Below, in pieces: positions 37,301-51,179 of a stretch of 64,000 bases of DNA (within the stretch, counting starts at the first letter, position 1; every line of letters starts with the position of its first letter). The position numbers and the translations under genes were made by a program. The notes beneath the pieces are model-generated. The model had not been told where the DNA came from, did not search any database, and was given only the letters and a program-made list of their open reading frames with translations. Where the stretch lies: the NCBI GenBank assembly GCA_023238725.1, contig CM041546.1, positions 24,622,085 to 24,686,084 on the forward strand, in the 5' to 3' direction. This DNA comes from Scortum barcoo (taxonomy: Eukaryota; Chordata; Actinopteri; Centrarchiformes; Terapontidae).

Positions 37301-40300
37301 GAACATCATCATCAGTCATATATGGAGTTAAACATGGGTCGTAATAAACTGTAGCTATACTGAGTTCATTGGTTTAGTCCATGTGTGAAGGTATCACAGG
37401 TAATGGAAATGAAGTCTGTGAGTCCAGGTGCATCTCTAGATGTCCTCATATGGAGCTCTGAGGCCACTCGACCTTCTCTCCACAACACAGACACAGATCA
37501 TGTCCCCACCAGGCCAGTGAACCTCACACAGATGGATGAAAGATGACATAGATGACATAGTACTTAACACAGAAGTGTTCTTACGGCTATTCCTTCACTC
37601 CTGATGAGTCACCCCTCGCTATGATATCAACCCCACTGCCAAATATAAAAAGAGTCTCTCAAAGGGTTTAAAAATAAAGTGATTTGTGGATTTTTTGTAA
37701 TATTGTTTATCTTAAAAAAAATATTGGTCTCAGTAGTGGCAAATGTGTGTTTTATAGAAAAAGATGTATAATGATTTGTGAATAAATGATGGTTTTCATA
37801 AATGCATTTTTGTTTCTCCCATCCTCCACATTAGTAATTCTAGTTTCTATTTGTGCATCATAAAACATGTATTTGTCACTTCTTCTCATTTCTCTTCATA
37901 TGATTTCTGCTGAATGTTGCCGTCTATCAGGAGAGTGTTTGTAATTTATTACTGCAACTTATTTTTATGCCCATGCTTTCACACTTGCTAGAATCAATTA
38001 ATCATCCTACATATGTCAAATCTCTGAAGCAAATGTTTACAGAAACCCAGGAGCTCACACTTTAGGGGTTAAAATAATGTATCGACTGCAAGGTTCTTCT
38101 TATAGGTCTCTAAAATGACCCTCACAAATCTGTTTTAGATGCAGGTCTTCACGCTCGTCTGTCAGGCGTTCTAGCCACCGCAGCTTTTGCACATAGTGGG
38201 AAAGCCCTGTGCTAATTTGAGGCATGCACATGGACTCCTGGTCAGCCAGGGTGTGAAGCCAAAGCCTGCCAGTGGAGCTTAGCAACTCCTCTCAGCTCTC
38301 CCAACACAACCCGCAGCTACTGATGCCACCACTTCTGACAATCTGTCTGGCCTCGGCAGTGGGCTGTTACTGTGTAACTGGTGAGATAATGGAGTGTGTG
38401 GTTTAAGGGTTTTATGGTGCATACAATTTTTAGCTCTTCAGATTAAAAATGTATACTTGTCAGTAAGTGTTTGGCTTTAGCTTCTTATCAGCCAGCTGTC
38501 TGCCTTCCTATCAACAGTACTGCATGTCTTTGTTATATCCTGTATGTTTATATTTGTAATCACGCCTACATATTATGCGTGCAATCTGTTTCTTCTTCAC
38601 TGTGTATTAGTCTGTTTCGGTCTATCTATGGACACCTAATAGGCCTTGGAGTGAAATTTAGCAGCTGCTGTAGAAAATTAAACACACATCTGATGTTAGC
38701 AACGGCAACAAGTGAAAACAACTACTGCTGTTGTTTACTTTATTCTGCCAATGCCATTTATTAAAGAAAAAGAAAACAAAGTCAGTTTTATAGAGGCAGA
38801 TTGTTTTGGGTCAAGCTGTAGCTGATCTCATTCGATCATAGAGTCCAATGTGGACACCAACGACAGTAAACATGTACAGTGAAAATCTTTCAGTCAATTT
38901 ATGGCTAAATATTCCTCACACTGTGCTGTATAGGTCTGAAGCTGCACATGGAGCTGGCAGAATGATACGCAGACAAAGAGAGATCGCTGTGAAATGCCAC
39001 AGCTGCTCCCCATTAAGGCAGTTCATAAATGGATGCCCCACGGTATGTTGCCCAGTGGGGTAGATGTTTTACGACTTTGAGCACATGGGTGATGTTGACA
39101 GAGGTGTCTACCAAAAAGGCTCCAGTAGGCCTATTTGCATTTGGGAATGGGGTCTTTTACTCTACGTACATTGTGTATCTTTCGGTTGCTGCGGCCCATT
39201 TCACAAGAGGGATATGCGTGTACTGCACTCTGTCTCACAAGTGATTGTTGCTTACAAACTGCAGATACATGTGCAAGTTCTACTTTTCCTCTTGCATGCC
39301 TATACATTGGTTAAATGCGTGCTGTTTCTTTTAAACAGTTAAATGTGCTAAAATCAGTGTGAGAGACAATGATGTCATGTTGCATGTGGCGACTTGTACG
39401 CTGTGAATTTGGTAAAATTGGCTCCAGATGTGACCTCTGATTTCAACAATGCCAAATACAAAACTGAATCTTCTTTTGCTTGTTCCAAGGTGCCATTAAA
39501 CCAGCAACAACACAGAGCTATAAAAACAACACTGAAATATAATTGCTTTGTTGCCTATTTAAAGGAGTCATGTTTGTGGTTATATATTTCCAATATTTAC
39601 TTACCTTTTAGCTCATTTTAGCTTGTTTTTTTGCTCTACAAACTTCTGAGAAAAATATCTGGCTCTTTAGCAGCTCCACTATGTTGATAATTCTCTGTGG
39701 GTTAACCCCCACAAGCAATCCTTTTCACATGCAAATAGTCATGTGGCTCATTGTTAATTATAGACACTTATGGCACACAACTTCAAACATGTGCGACAAA
39801 ATAACCTCAGTCCATTTGCTTTTTTTTCAACCTTTAAACTGCATCTCATGTGCTTCATCAGTGAGGCCATTTGCTGATGAGGACAGTGAAATGTGGTTGA
39901 AAGCTCTGAAAAGCTACTAATTTGACCTTTGATCTGATATATTTAGTCACAGATACTGTTGAAAGTAAAGGAAGAACTTCCATGCTTGAATATGATGCCT
40001 ACATTCAGTGAAACATTTACTGTCCAGATGTTTTACGCCACAAACCAACTGGAAACATTCTACGCTTTATCATTCCCATTCTCATGGGACTCTGCATGGC
40101 TTGTGTTATTTTTGGAAAACTTGGCATCTCGGCCAGAATTTAAAAATAAATCTCTGTGGGTCTGAACAATGCCTAACAATGTGTTTGGAATGATGATGAG
40201 ATGACTGATGACAGAACTGCTGAAGAGCTTGTCAGGTCCACAGTGGTGCTCAGTTTAATTCAAACCTGGACTGATTCATAAACATTGTGCGGCTAAATGC

Positions 40301-42250
40301 GGCACAGACTCCACTAAAATTACTTCCTGATTGTGTATGAGGGCAGAAAAATTTGGCTCCATTTACCATCAGGCCCTGAAGCCCATCAGCAGATTGTTAG
40401 ACTCTGCCAGTTGGTCTCTGTCTTTCTTTCTATCTGACCTTAACTGAGGGGAGTTGTGCCAGATGAACAGACACACAGAGTTGAGTTATAACAGCCAGCT
40501 GGTGTGTACGGCTGACATTTGAATGAGAGGCTGCAGGGGGATGTGGCTTTACAGGCAGCCCAACAGAAAGGTGCGGTAAAGGATGCGGCGCGGATCAAGA
40601 GCAAATCCTCAACACAAATATGATCAAATGGAAGAAGATCTACAAAGCTAAACCATGTGGATCCAAACTCACTACAGAGCCATGATTCTAGTGTCCACTT
40701 ATTGTAGAGCAAATAGGAAGCTTAATTTCACTCCCCAGACAATTACACAAGCAGTTATTTACGACTGTTTCTGTCAACAGGATGTAACTGTAAACTGTGG
40801 TGAGAAAATAACAGACTGGAGATAACACTTCCGTAACCTCCCTGTAGTCACCTTTATTAATTAGTTAAAAAAGGATGCGTGATTATATACAAAACAATGA
40901 AGAGAGGTGAAAAATGCATGAGGCTGGTATGACTGCACTGGACTCTAAACCACAATGATGCAAACACATAGTAGAAGCTGTGTATCTAAAAGCAAATCAA
41001 GAATCACTGAAGACTGTGGAGATTTTGCTAAAGCCTGTCATCACATTTACTGTCAGCCATTGTTATGATCTAACTCATCAGACAGGCTGGCTGTGATGAC
41101 TCACAGGGTCAGAGAATGGCATGTGACCAATGACAGGGCCAGGTGTCAGCACTCAGTCATCTATGGACTGCAGGCTCACTCTGACACACATGAGACATGA
41201 AGGCTGCCTTTTATTCTGGGTAATCCCTCTAAACAATGTTATATAACATGAAACAAGATTCATCAACTACAAGTAAATTATATGAAATAAGATTATAACA
41301 ACCACAAAGAGGCAGTCAGACAGACGCAGACATTTTTAAATATAATAAACAATCACCCTTGCATCAACCTGGAAGAATATGTGTTTGAGTGTAAATGTGA
41401 ACTGTGAAGTTTAAGACATCCAAATCTGTTTAGCAAAACTTTGACGCAGTATGTGAAAACTATTCTACACAGCCTCCTGCTCTGTGAGTAGCTGTGCACA
41501 GTCAGAGAAAAGTCCCTGAGTGATGTCACTCGGTTGGCTTGACTTGCTGGCACCAGTTCAAACAGCTAGTCATTTCTTCACATTTTAGAGAGCAGGTTTC
41601 AAAACGTCTGTGGCTACTCTCACAGACATCCAAAGGGGACTAAAGATCTTTAGTTAACCGTATTGTCACTATCACTTAAAGTTGAAAAATGGTGGGTTTT
41701 TTTTTTGTTGTGTATTTCACCTGTACTGAGGTGAATGATCAAAAAGAACTGGCAAATCTACACTGTGGAAGACAAGAAAAGACAACATTTTTAGCACCAA
41801 GTTGATACAGTTTCAAATATTTTTTTTCTTTTCTGTTATATTAAATGTACTTGTCAGGGACAGTGTACAAATGATGTGCCCATGAATGGATGGAGCGAGG
41901 GGGCTACAGTGTGCTAGGTCTTCTCCTGAAGGCAGTGGACAGTACACCATGTTCCCTTGTTTAAGCTGTCACCACTGTGTCCGTGGGAAGCACGAGGCTG
42001 ACAGTTGATGATCCTGTTTGATCTCAGCCACTAAGCCACTCGTGTAGAGAAGAGCAGAGGCACGAAGGAACAACTGCTGAGCTCTGTACACTGAGGGTGG
42101 GTGGGATGCTGTGATATATACACTGGTGCTTCAAGAATATTTTATGAATGACATTTACTCTTAGAATTTCACTGGGCACTTTTTTTTCTTCACAGGACAT
42201 CATGGAAATATAGTTCCAGCATTTGTTATTAAGTTTCCCTAATATGGAGC
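37301..42250. other. Non-coding stretch
   Basis: No gene recognised. A GC-richer patch at 38100-38290 holds a 61-codon minus-strand open frame without known similarity. Confidence 0.4.
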
Positions 42251-42330
42251 ATCCTGGGGGCCTTGTGGTTTAAAGGCACATACCATGTGACCGTGAGGTC
42301 CTGGATTCAGATCTGGCATGTGTTACATGT
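42251..42330 (+). repeat. tRNA-derived SINE head
   Basis: GTGGTTTAAAGGCACATACC resembles a pol III A box with its flank. About 30 bases on, GAGGTCCTGGATTCAGATCT resembles a B box (GGTTCGANTCC type). Spacing fits a tRNA head; the sequence is close to a common percomorph SINE. No tRNA cloverleaf of an intact gene. Confidence 0.65.
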
Positions 42331-43216
42331 TCTCAAGTTCTCGCAACCTCTCCAGGCTCAATATGCAAAATGATATGACATGCCAAGTAAAAAAAAAAAA
42401 ACAAAATCTGTCCATAATTTGATTTGTTCAGCATTCTTTTTATGAGCAGGGGGCTCAGCTAGCTGCGGTATAGCTGTGTCCTTGGTTTCAACGAGGAATG
42501 CAAACAATTCTAACAATCCATCCTGGGAAAACTGAAGGACAAATGTGAAATCTGTTTCCCACACTGTGTCCGTGTTTGATAAGGAACGTGAGCCAAAGAA
42601 AACCAAACGTCCAACCAAAAGTGCTGCCGTGCTGTCAGTCCTGGCTGAATTCCTACACATTCATTACTACACCATTACGGAGAACATGCCTACTGCCCTC
42701 CTCCTGCTCAGTACTGCCATTTTTTCCATTCACCACATACTTTTTAGTAACTTCACAATTCAAAATTAAATACTTCATTGCCATTCAATGTAGTTTACCT
42801 GGGCAATTGGCGAGTTCACACAAAACAAAAATTAGCCAAAACCTCACGTCACAGTACCCTACTCAGGGTGTAAAACCAGTTATTAAAAATGATTAATATT
42901 ACTTGAAAAAAGCATTCCCATGGGGATACTATCTGCACCACAAACCAGCTCTGATATGTACCATTGTATACAAAGGTATTTCAAAGATGAGGATGCTTTT
43001 GCTCCAGACATGATAAAGATTCATCATACCTTTATGAGAGTCCTAGAAAAAAAAAGTCTTTGTGGGGTTCTCTTTTGCAACTATTGTGGAATTAACTGTA
43101 GTTAATTACATTTAACAATATATTACTACAATTATTATTATACTTTGTATAGGTTGTATAGCATGATTGTAGGATCATTTATCATTATCATTCTGTGATA
43201 TAAAATATATGCTTTC

Positions 43217-43375
43217 ATTCATCCAGCTCTGGCTTGAGGTGGGAGCAGGCCTCACGCCTTCCCCCAAGCTAATTCCTGCAGCTCTTGTTGGGAAATCCCG
43301 AGGCACCCCAGGTCAGATGGGATGTATATTTCCTTCAGTGGGTTACGAGTCTGCTCTGGGATCCCATCATGTGAA
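43217..43375 (+). repeat. Retrotransposon-derived fragment
   Basis: CCAAGCTAATTCCTGCAGCT, TTGTTGGGAAATCCCGAGGC, then a part ending in 'tctgctctgggatccca' follow the 3' region of a common teleost non-LTR element. GC-richer than its flanks. Class assigned from memory of the phrase order only. Confidence 0.55.
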
Positions 43376-44597
43376 AAAATAATGTATTTAATACTACTTT
43401 CTAAAACCCCTACAGAGATGTCTCATTACGTGCTTCTGTTTGGTTCACGACCTACAGATAAAGTAGGACCTGTTTGAGAGCACTCAGAAGTCAGATCCAG
43501 TCTCAAATCCACTTATTTTGAATCTGATCCTTAAGATGATCAAATATTTCAATATTCTGACAGCTGTCCAGTAAATAAAAGCTCAAAAATAAGTCATAAG
43601 TAATGGGGATCTAATTAATGCTTACCTTCTACCTGATGATACAGGCTAAGCAGCATATTATATGAGATGCTTATTAAATGTATCTGACACATTCACAGGA
43701 ACAGTTGTCGTGTACTGTACCTGACAAGCTACTCCAAATACAGAAGGTCCTGATTCAGAACTGAGACACTGCTGAGATTAAAATGTTAAAAGTTTTATGT
43801 TACAGTTTATGTTTATTTGTAAGATTACTGAATTGATGTGAGGTGATCAGCTCATCAGAGTCACCACTCTGCTGGTCCCTGTTGAAATACAAAAACACAA
43901 ACTCCATTCCAACTCGTACAGTGTTGTCATACAGCGATGTGTGTTCACTCCCAAACTTTGGCTGAATACAGACCCCAGCTGAACAAGCACATTAACCTGA
44001 GAACAGAATACCTTTTCATTTCAGCCATCACAGACTTAATGTTAATTAGCCACTGCTGACCCAATCTGCAGCTGCTGTTTGCTATTTTAACCGACAACAG
44101 TGGGAGTCAGCTAAAAATGAGAAGCTGGCCATTTATATGTTCTCCATTGGCTTTTGCTAATAAAGGAGCATGAAGAGAGATAAAAGGTTTGATAAGACAT
44201 CCATTTGCATCTGAGCTTAAAAAAATCTAGATAATTTGGCGAATGGGGAACCAGATCCAAAACAGAAACAGAACTATTTCTAGTGGGACCACACACCTAC
44301 TTTAATGTATAAACATACACTTTTTACTACACACTGTCCACTTTTAAAATACATAATTTTCATACTAGAGCCTCTATTTATATATGTATCTCAGTGTATC
44401 CATTCCTATACTGTAAAAAAAAGAACAGGTTCTGAGATTAAGTAAATCTGATTTTTAAACAGTTTACTTATGATATAAAATAAAAAAAGACATGATATAA
44501 TAGTATCAGACAGCGAGGCAGTCAGAAAAGTATCTGCTTTCTCTAACAAGCAGTGAATGACAAATCTTTGATCTTTTATTCCTCTCTCCATTCTTTT

Positions 44598-44768
44598 AAC
44601 TACTTATCCTGTTTGAGGTTTCAGGGGGCTGGAACATATCACAGCATACACTGGGAAAGAGCCCAGGCTGTCACTGGGCTAATATTAAACAGACATGACA
44701 CACCTATAGGGAGTTCACCTAAACTGCATGTCTTTGGACAGTGGCTACACACAGGTTCCAGCTCATGA
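44598..44768 (+). repeat. Degenerate dispersed fish repeat
   Basis: 'acttatcctgtttgaggttt', 'gggggctggaacatatcaca', 'tacactgggaaag' and 'aaactgcatgtctttggaca' occur in the order of a very common teleost repeat usually reading 'gggggctggagcctatcccag ... ctgcatgtctttggactgtgg'. Confidence 0.7.
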
Positions 44769-44881
44769 TCAATGTAATGGTAAGGTTTGCACGTGGTAAT
44801 GGTCTCGGCAGCTGACACCAAAATAATCACTGATGACCCTAATCAAGCTACATTCACAGTAGTGAAATCAATCTCGTACAA

Positions 44882-46165
44882 CAGGGGTGTCAAACTCATT
44901 TTCACCATGCAGGCCACATCAGCATTATGGTTGCCCTCCCTCAAAGGGCCGGTTGTATAAATGGAACTACTGTAACATATAACAAATATTGTACATGCAT
45001 TTACATAAATGTAAAAATAAATGTATAAATATATGCAAGCACATTGCTCTGTGTTATTCTTACATAAATCCCTTTATCAAGTTAAGAACTCCACATTACT
45101 TCATCAGTCAAAGATCAAACTTTTCAAGTGAATAACAAAGACAAATGTCATCAAACTCAAGTTATTACATCAACTTTGTTTCTTTTTTGTTTTTTTTGGT
45201 CACAGTTGAGAGGTGCAGAACCACGGTACAACAAATAACTGTGAGCTGCTCAGAACATGAGACAGATGTTGCATTTTATAATAACAAGTGGCTGCACAGT
45301 CTTTACATCAACTACTGAGAATAACAGGAACTTTGTGGGCGGGCCTTACAGCTGAACGTTTCTGATTGGTCGAATATTCCCAGCATTTTATCTCAGCCAG
45401 GTGAGGACCAGGTGAGACGGAGGAGCAGTGAGCTGAAGGTAAATCACACACAGCCAACATGATGCTGTTTATATGTTATAACGCTAAATGATGTAGTACT
45501 GTTGTTACTCGAGCCTAAAGCTAACGTTAACTAGTGTTAATGCTAACCGATAATGCAGTACAATAGTGTATAAAGTGATCGTTTGTTAAATTAATCATAC
45601 AAAATGATTTACCTCCTGCAGTCACCAGCAGCCCTCTGAGAAGATAGATGGATTTTATCTGATCCACTTTGCCTCAGTGCTGCTCTGTTTTAATAGTTAT
45701 TCTTACTGTGCAAAATCAAAACAAAAAACTCACAAGATAACGTTGCTGGTTAGGAACATATGTGCTGTGACTTCACACTGTGCTGGTATATTTATTTATT
45801 GTGGTCTGTTTTGGGATTATTTTTCCAACGTAGAAAGAGGAAAACAGACGCTGGGACTTGCTGGTCGCACTGAGAGACATGACAGCACCGACCGGACTAA
45901 TGACTGGCCCTCAGCCCGCTGGTTTTCTATATCTATATATTTTGCACATTTTTATTTTTGATCAATAAATAGTTGTGGGTGGAACCAAATGAGTGTTTGT
46001 ATCGTGGCTGTTCTTGTTAATCATATTCTAATATTTACAATGCTGTGAGGGGGTTATAGCTATAAGTTTGACCAGTAGAGAGCAATAAGATCCGGCCCTC
46101 TCACGGGCCACATAAAATGACGTGGTGGGCCGAATTCGGCCCGCGGGCCTTGAGTTTGACACGTG
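44882..46165 (+). mobile_element. Non-autonomous hAT element, 1284 bp, with intact target duplication
   Basis: The left end CAGGGGTGTCAAACTCA and the complement of the right end, CACGTGTCAAACTCA, form terminal inverted repeats. They are flanked by an exact 8-bp duplication TCGTACAA (44874-44881 and 46166-46173), the hAT hallmark. Inside are a GC box GGGCGGG (45337-45343), an inverted CCAAT box (45365-45369), an exon-like stretch ending GCTGAAG|GTAAAT (donor at 45439) and an AATAAA signal (45964-45969). No transposase domain is seen, so it looks like a deletion product of a larger hAT that kept its 5' and 3' gene ends. CpG-rich GGGCC/GGCCC blocks lie inside both termini. Confidence 0.85.
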
Positions 46166-46736
46166 TCGTACAATGTTTGTCCTCCGGGATGGCTCAGGGA
46201 AAATCTAATGTATGCAGCTGTTTGATGTCTAAATACTGATGTCCTCAAATATTCAGCCTCTTCTCTTAATAGCATCTCTATAGACAAGCTATAAAACATT
46301 CAGGCAACAACTAAGTCAGCTGCTGCAGCTGTGTCACTCACCAGGTAGAACGTGTGGACGCCTGCAGCCCAGGGAACTGGTTTCAGCCTGCCGGGTCACT
46401 CTGGAGTTATAGTGTCCTTCCTTATCCACCAGTGACCTTCTCTGAAAGTTAACAAGCTCCTGAGGAAAGGCGAATAGAGACCTCTTAATTCCAGTTTTAC
46501 TGCCAGACTTGATGTCACACTGGTATTTAACTGCTGATTAAAACAACCTGTGATACTACACTTACCGTATTTGCGCATAGTACTGTAATTTACTACTGTA
46601 ATTTCACTGTTTTTTGCACTCCCTGAGATATTATATGTTTTTCATATGTTCTATGTACTCTCAGGCATACTCCCTCTGTAATATGTACAGGTTTACTTAC
46701 AGTTATAGTTATAACTTATTTATCTTGGATTATTTT

Positions 46737-46889
46737 ATCTTTTATTTCATTTTATTTTATTTTATTTTATTTCATGTCTTACATTTCTTACTGTCTATTT
46801 TCCACTGTGTGTCTTTTTACGCTGCTGTTGCGCTGTAAATTTCCCCGCTGTGGGACTAATAAAGGAAATCTGAATCTGAATCTGAATGT
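46737..46889 (+). repeat. Retroposon 3' tail with (TTTTA)n
   Basis: (TTTTA)n at 46737-46772, then 'gctgtaaatttccccgctgt', 'gggactaataaaggaaatc' and a short TGAATC tandem tail, the common 3' end of fish retroposons. Confidence 0.75.
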
Positions 46890-47325
46890 ATTCATAAATG
46901 TGCATGCATGAGTCTCTGTTCATGGGTTAATGGGTGTTAGTTAGGGAGCAGGTCAGTGGGTGGTTGTATATCACTGGCTGAGGTCCAGAAGTGTGTTCCC
47001 TACATGGGTCAGGGTCTCTGACCTGCAGACCCAACAGAGGCGTGAGATCCTGGTCTGACTTCAGAGTCCATATAGTGGGTCAGAGGAAACACTGACTGAG
47101 GGCAAAGCTCAGATGCTCAGCATGGCTGGCAAACAATCACAAGCACGAGAAATATCTAACATGGGATCATTTCAAAGAAATTTCCAAGTTAGTCATGCAT
47201 AACAAGTTTTGATCACTAACTTTATATGTAGTGAATGCTTTTAGAAGTACCTTCACCCTGTAGTGGAGGAATCCAATGTACTGGCAGTTTAAAAGTGGTG
47301 TAGAACATCACAGGAAATAGTTAAG

Positions 47326-47620
47326 TATCATTTATTCCAACTATTTTGATAATGAATAACTCATTTTGAATATTTTTTTTAAGAAAAAGTTTCCAAACCC
47401 TCCTCAAATTTGAACATTTTGCTTCATTTGTCCTCGATAACAGTAAACTGAATATCTTTTTGTGATTGTGAACAAAATACATTTGAGGGTGTCACCTTGG
47501 GCTCTGGGAAACACATCAACATCTTTTCATTCTATGCACCAAACAACTAATCGATTAATTAAAGAAAATGATCAGCAGATTAATCAATGATGAAAAATAA
47601 TCATTAGTTGCAGCCCTAGT
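47326..47620 (-). mobile_element. ~300-bp dispersed non-autonomous element (GGGCTGCAAC end)
   Basis: On the minus strand it starts CTAGGGCTGCAACTAATGAT (47617 downward), then shows ATTAATCTGCTGATCATTTT, a TCGATTAG motif, 'cagagcccaaggtgacaccc' and 'ttattcattatcaaaatag'. This is the order of a family present in very many copies in fish genomes, probably hAT-related. No target duplication checked. Confidence 0.75.
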
Positions 47621-48065
47621 TTGGTTGAATGAAAAAAAAAAAACAAACTTTTTTTCCTTGATCATAATCCCCATGGTAATATCTGAACAGATCTACCGCT
47701 GAGCTCTGGCAGTAGTGCGACGCCTACCTTACCTGCTCAGCCTGTTGATGCTGACTACAGCTGTCAGGAACACCACACTGCCTGATGATGTGCGACCTGC
47801 CCCAGATGTCGGCTCATCTGGCGCACATGTAATAAACTGAGGCGATAAGGTGAGAAATATACTTTGCACATCCAGAAGGGAGCTGCTACCACTTCTTTCT
47901 TGTTATTGATTTTCACCAACCAACACCTCCTTAACACTGCCACCAGATGTTTTACACTTCTTTAACAGCACAGAAAACATGTAATCATACTGATGGAGAT
48001 TTTTAGAGACGTGCTGAAAAATGTTTCATGTCCTTGTATAGTTCTGATGAGAGCACCAGGTGTCT

Positions 48066-48135
48066 GACAGAGCCCAACCAATACTGGATTTTTGAGGCCG
48101 ATACTGGTGGTATATGTGTGGAGTTAAATAGTCAA
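48066..48135 (+). repeat. Terminal fragment of a GAGCCC(G)ACCGATA-type repeat
   Basis: CAGAGCCCAACCAATACTGG, then TTTTTGAGGCCGATACTGG, close to a common fish repeat end. A possible far end is 'attggctgatacgtcggcc' near 48912-48930, and 'ggccgtatcatgcagtccta' at 48842-48861 looks like the end of another element. Boundaries are not resolved. Confidence 0.45.
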
Positions 48136-49356
48136 ATAGTCAATTCAAATAGTAATTCGTCTTACACATAAACACATAACACAAACAAACAATCTTGATA
48201 TGGATCCCTGAAATAAAAAAAAAAAGAATTAACCAAGATACATGATAAGTTGGTCTCTGGTGGACAAACAATGTAATAGTGAAACTATTTCTAAATGACC
48301 TCATGTTCTTGTTTACAAGACAGAAAGATTTTTACAGGAAGATCTGAGCGTAAAGCGATCTAGATGTGGATTTCAAAATGAATTTACATCGATAAACCTT
48401 GGACAATTTTACTCTATATGGCTAAATCTAACCATCAGACAGCAGTAATAAATGTGACAACAGCCAGCCAAGCTCTCAAATTTTAGCTTGTCTGTCAAAA
48501 TACATGTCAGTTTCCAGGCACAAAGCATTGTTTGTGTAACCGGTGAAAAGTGGATGTCCTCTGGAAATTTGTAAAAAAAAAAACCCAAAATGAGCAGAAC
48601 CATAATTTTGTATTTTTGCAAGTACAGCATGTTTGGGAAGTTAAATGTTATGTTAAATGTTTTATCACAGAACATATTTCAAACCAAGCCATGTTTGCAC
48701 AGTTGAATTATTTACACTATTTTTCATCTTGATATTTGAAAGTTTAACTAATGACTCTGTTGTTTTTTCCTACAGCATTATCACATTCTATATTGTGAGA
48801 AATACTGATATTGAGCAATATGGAAACAATTAATATTTTTTGGCCGTATCATGCAGTCCTACTTACAGGCAGACATACATCGATACATATACACTCACAG
48901 GAATCTACATATTGGCTGATACGTCGGCCTGGCTGCTTCATCAGTCTAACTCCAGTATGACACTACTTAATGTGATACAGAATCCATTTTAATAACAGCA
49001 GCTGATGTCATGGCATAACATTTGTTAAATTCACATAAAAAGTGCGTGAACAGAGTTTAGGACTGTTTGCTCAACACTTTATCTGGCCTTCCTTTGTGAT
49101 AGCCTGCATTATTTGCTTTTCTCAAAGTTATGACATGATCCAAGGATGACTAACTTCCTTCTTACTGTACAGCTGTAGTACAGTGTCATATCTATCTATC
49201 TATATGTCAATAAAGTAGTACTCCATCTGTTCAGACAGGAGTCTGTGGACTTCCTCAGAAACACTTTACAGTTCAGCTTCATTCCCTCTGAACTTTCTGA
49301 GTCACACAGCAGATAGTTAGTGTGCTTTGATTTGTACCCTGCTGTCTGTACAGCAC

Positions 49357-50852
49357 TGACACACACACCAGTGACAGCACAACACACACCAGTCACATCA
49401 CACACCACACACACCAGTCACATCACAACACACACCACTCACATCACAACACACACCAGTCACAACACACAGTCACACACACCAGTCACATCACAACACA
49501 CACCAGTCACATCACACACACAGTCACAACACACCACACACCAGTCACACACACACCAGTCACAACACACACCAGTCACACCACACACCAGTGACACACA
49601 CACACACACCGTCACAACACACACCAGTCACATCACAACACACCACACTGCCAGTCACACACACACACACCAGTCACATCTGACACACCAGTCACAACAC
49701 ACACCAGTCACACACAGTCACAACACACACCACATCACATCACAACACACACCAGTCACACACAGTCACATCACAACACACACACTGTCACACAGTCACA
49801 TCACCACACACCAGTCACACACAGTCACATCACAGACACACACCAGTGACACATCACACACACAGTCACACACACACACAGTCACACATCACGACACACA
49901 CACCAGTGACACACGACACACACAGTCACAGCTTGACACATGAGTCACATCACACACACACCAGTCACATCACGACACACACCAGTGACACACACACACA
50001 CCAGATCACACACCACATCACAAGTCACACACCAGTGACACACACCAGTCACATCTGTCACACACACAGTCACATCCTGACACACAGTCACACACACCAC
50101 ACAGTCACATCACGACACACACAGTCAGACATCACACACACACAGTCACACACACACAGTCACATCCACGACAGTCACACACACACACCAGTCACATCAC
50201 ACACACACAGTCACATCACACTGACACATCACACACACACAGACACACACCAGTGACACATCACGACACACACCAGTCACATCACACACACACACAGTCA
50301 CATCACACACACACACACAACAAGTGACACACACCAGTCACAGTCACACACACACACACCAGTCACAACACACACCAGTCACATCACAACACACACAGAC
50401 ACACACCAGTCACATCACACACACACACCACACACACCAGTCACATCACAACACACACCAGTCACACACACACACACAGTCACATCACACACACACAGTC
50501 ACATCACACACACACAGTCACATCACGACACACACCAGTGACACACACACACACCAGTCACATCACAACACAGTCACACACACACACAGTGACATCACAA
50601 CACACACCAGTCACACACAACACACACCAGAGCACATCACAGTCACACACACCACACCAGTGACAGCACAACACACACCAGTCACAACACACACCAGTCA
50701 CATCACGACACACACCAGTGACACACACACACACCAACACACACCAGTCACATCACGACACACACACCAGTGACATCACATCACACACCAGTGACATCAC
50801 ACACACACCAGTCATGACACACCACACACACACACCAGTGACATCACGACAC
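49357..50852. repeat. CA-rich minisatellite, ~1.5 kb
   Basis: Degenerate tandem units built from CACACACCAGTCACATCA with variants CATCACAACA and CATCACGACA. The plus strand is almost free of T outside AGTCA/ATCA steps. Unit length varies (about 13-25 bases) and subunits are shuffled. Plus-strand open frames of 136-207 codons run through it but are only His/Thr/Ser/Gln low-complexity translations. Confidence 0.95.
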
Positions 50853-51179
50853 TGTGGCGTCAAAGAAAGAAGTTAGTTTCTGCTTCACAGCGCTCAATTA
50901 GCATAGCGAGCTAAAAATGCTACGAGATGCACTAAAGCAAAGCGACACACTTGTACTTTTCATGTTGGCACGACATGCTGACCTGAGGTGAGAAAAACAA
51001 ACAGAGAAGCGCTTTATAAAAAAGAGTCTGTGGGAGTCAGTGTTACTTTCATTTCCATGCAGATACAGAAGATGCGCTACATTTCAAAGTTAACCAACCA
51101 CAACGTTACATCTGCACCCCCAGAGCTGCAGAGACACAGTCAGCCTCAGCTCACGGTGTGAATACCATAAATATCTCAC

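Noticed and set aside
46086..46102. CTCF-like CCAGTAGAGAGCAA
   Set aside because: Only about 11 of 14 positions fit and it lies inside the hAT element.
49320..50773. Long His/Thr-rich open frames (207, 136, 149 codons)
   Set aside because: They are translations of the CA-rich minisatellite; the tandem unit lacks T-rich stop codons in these frames, so openness is expected.
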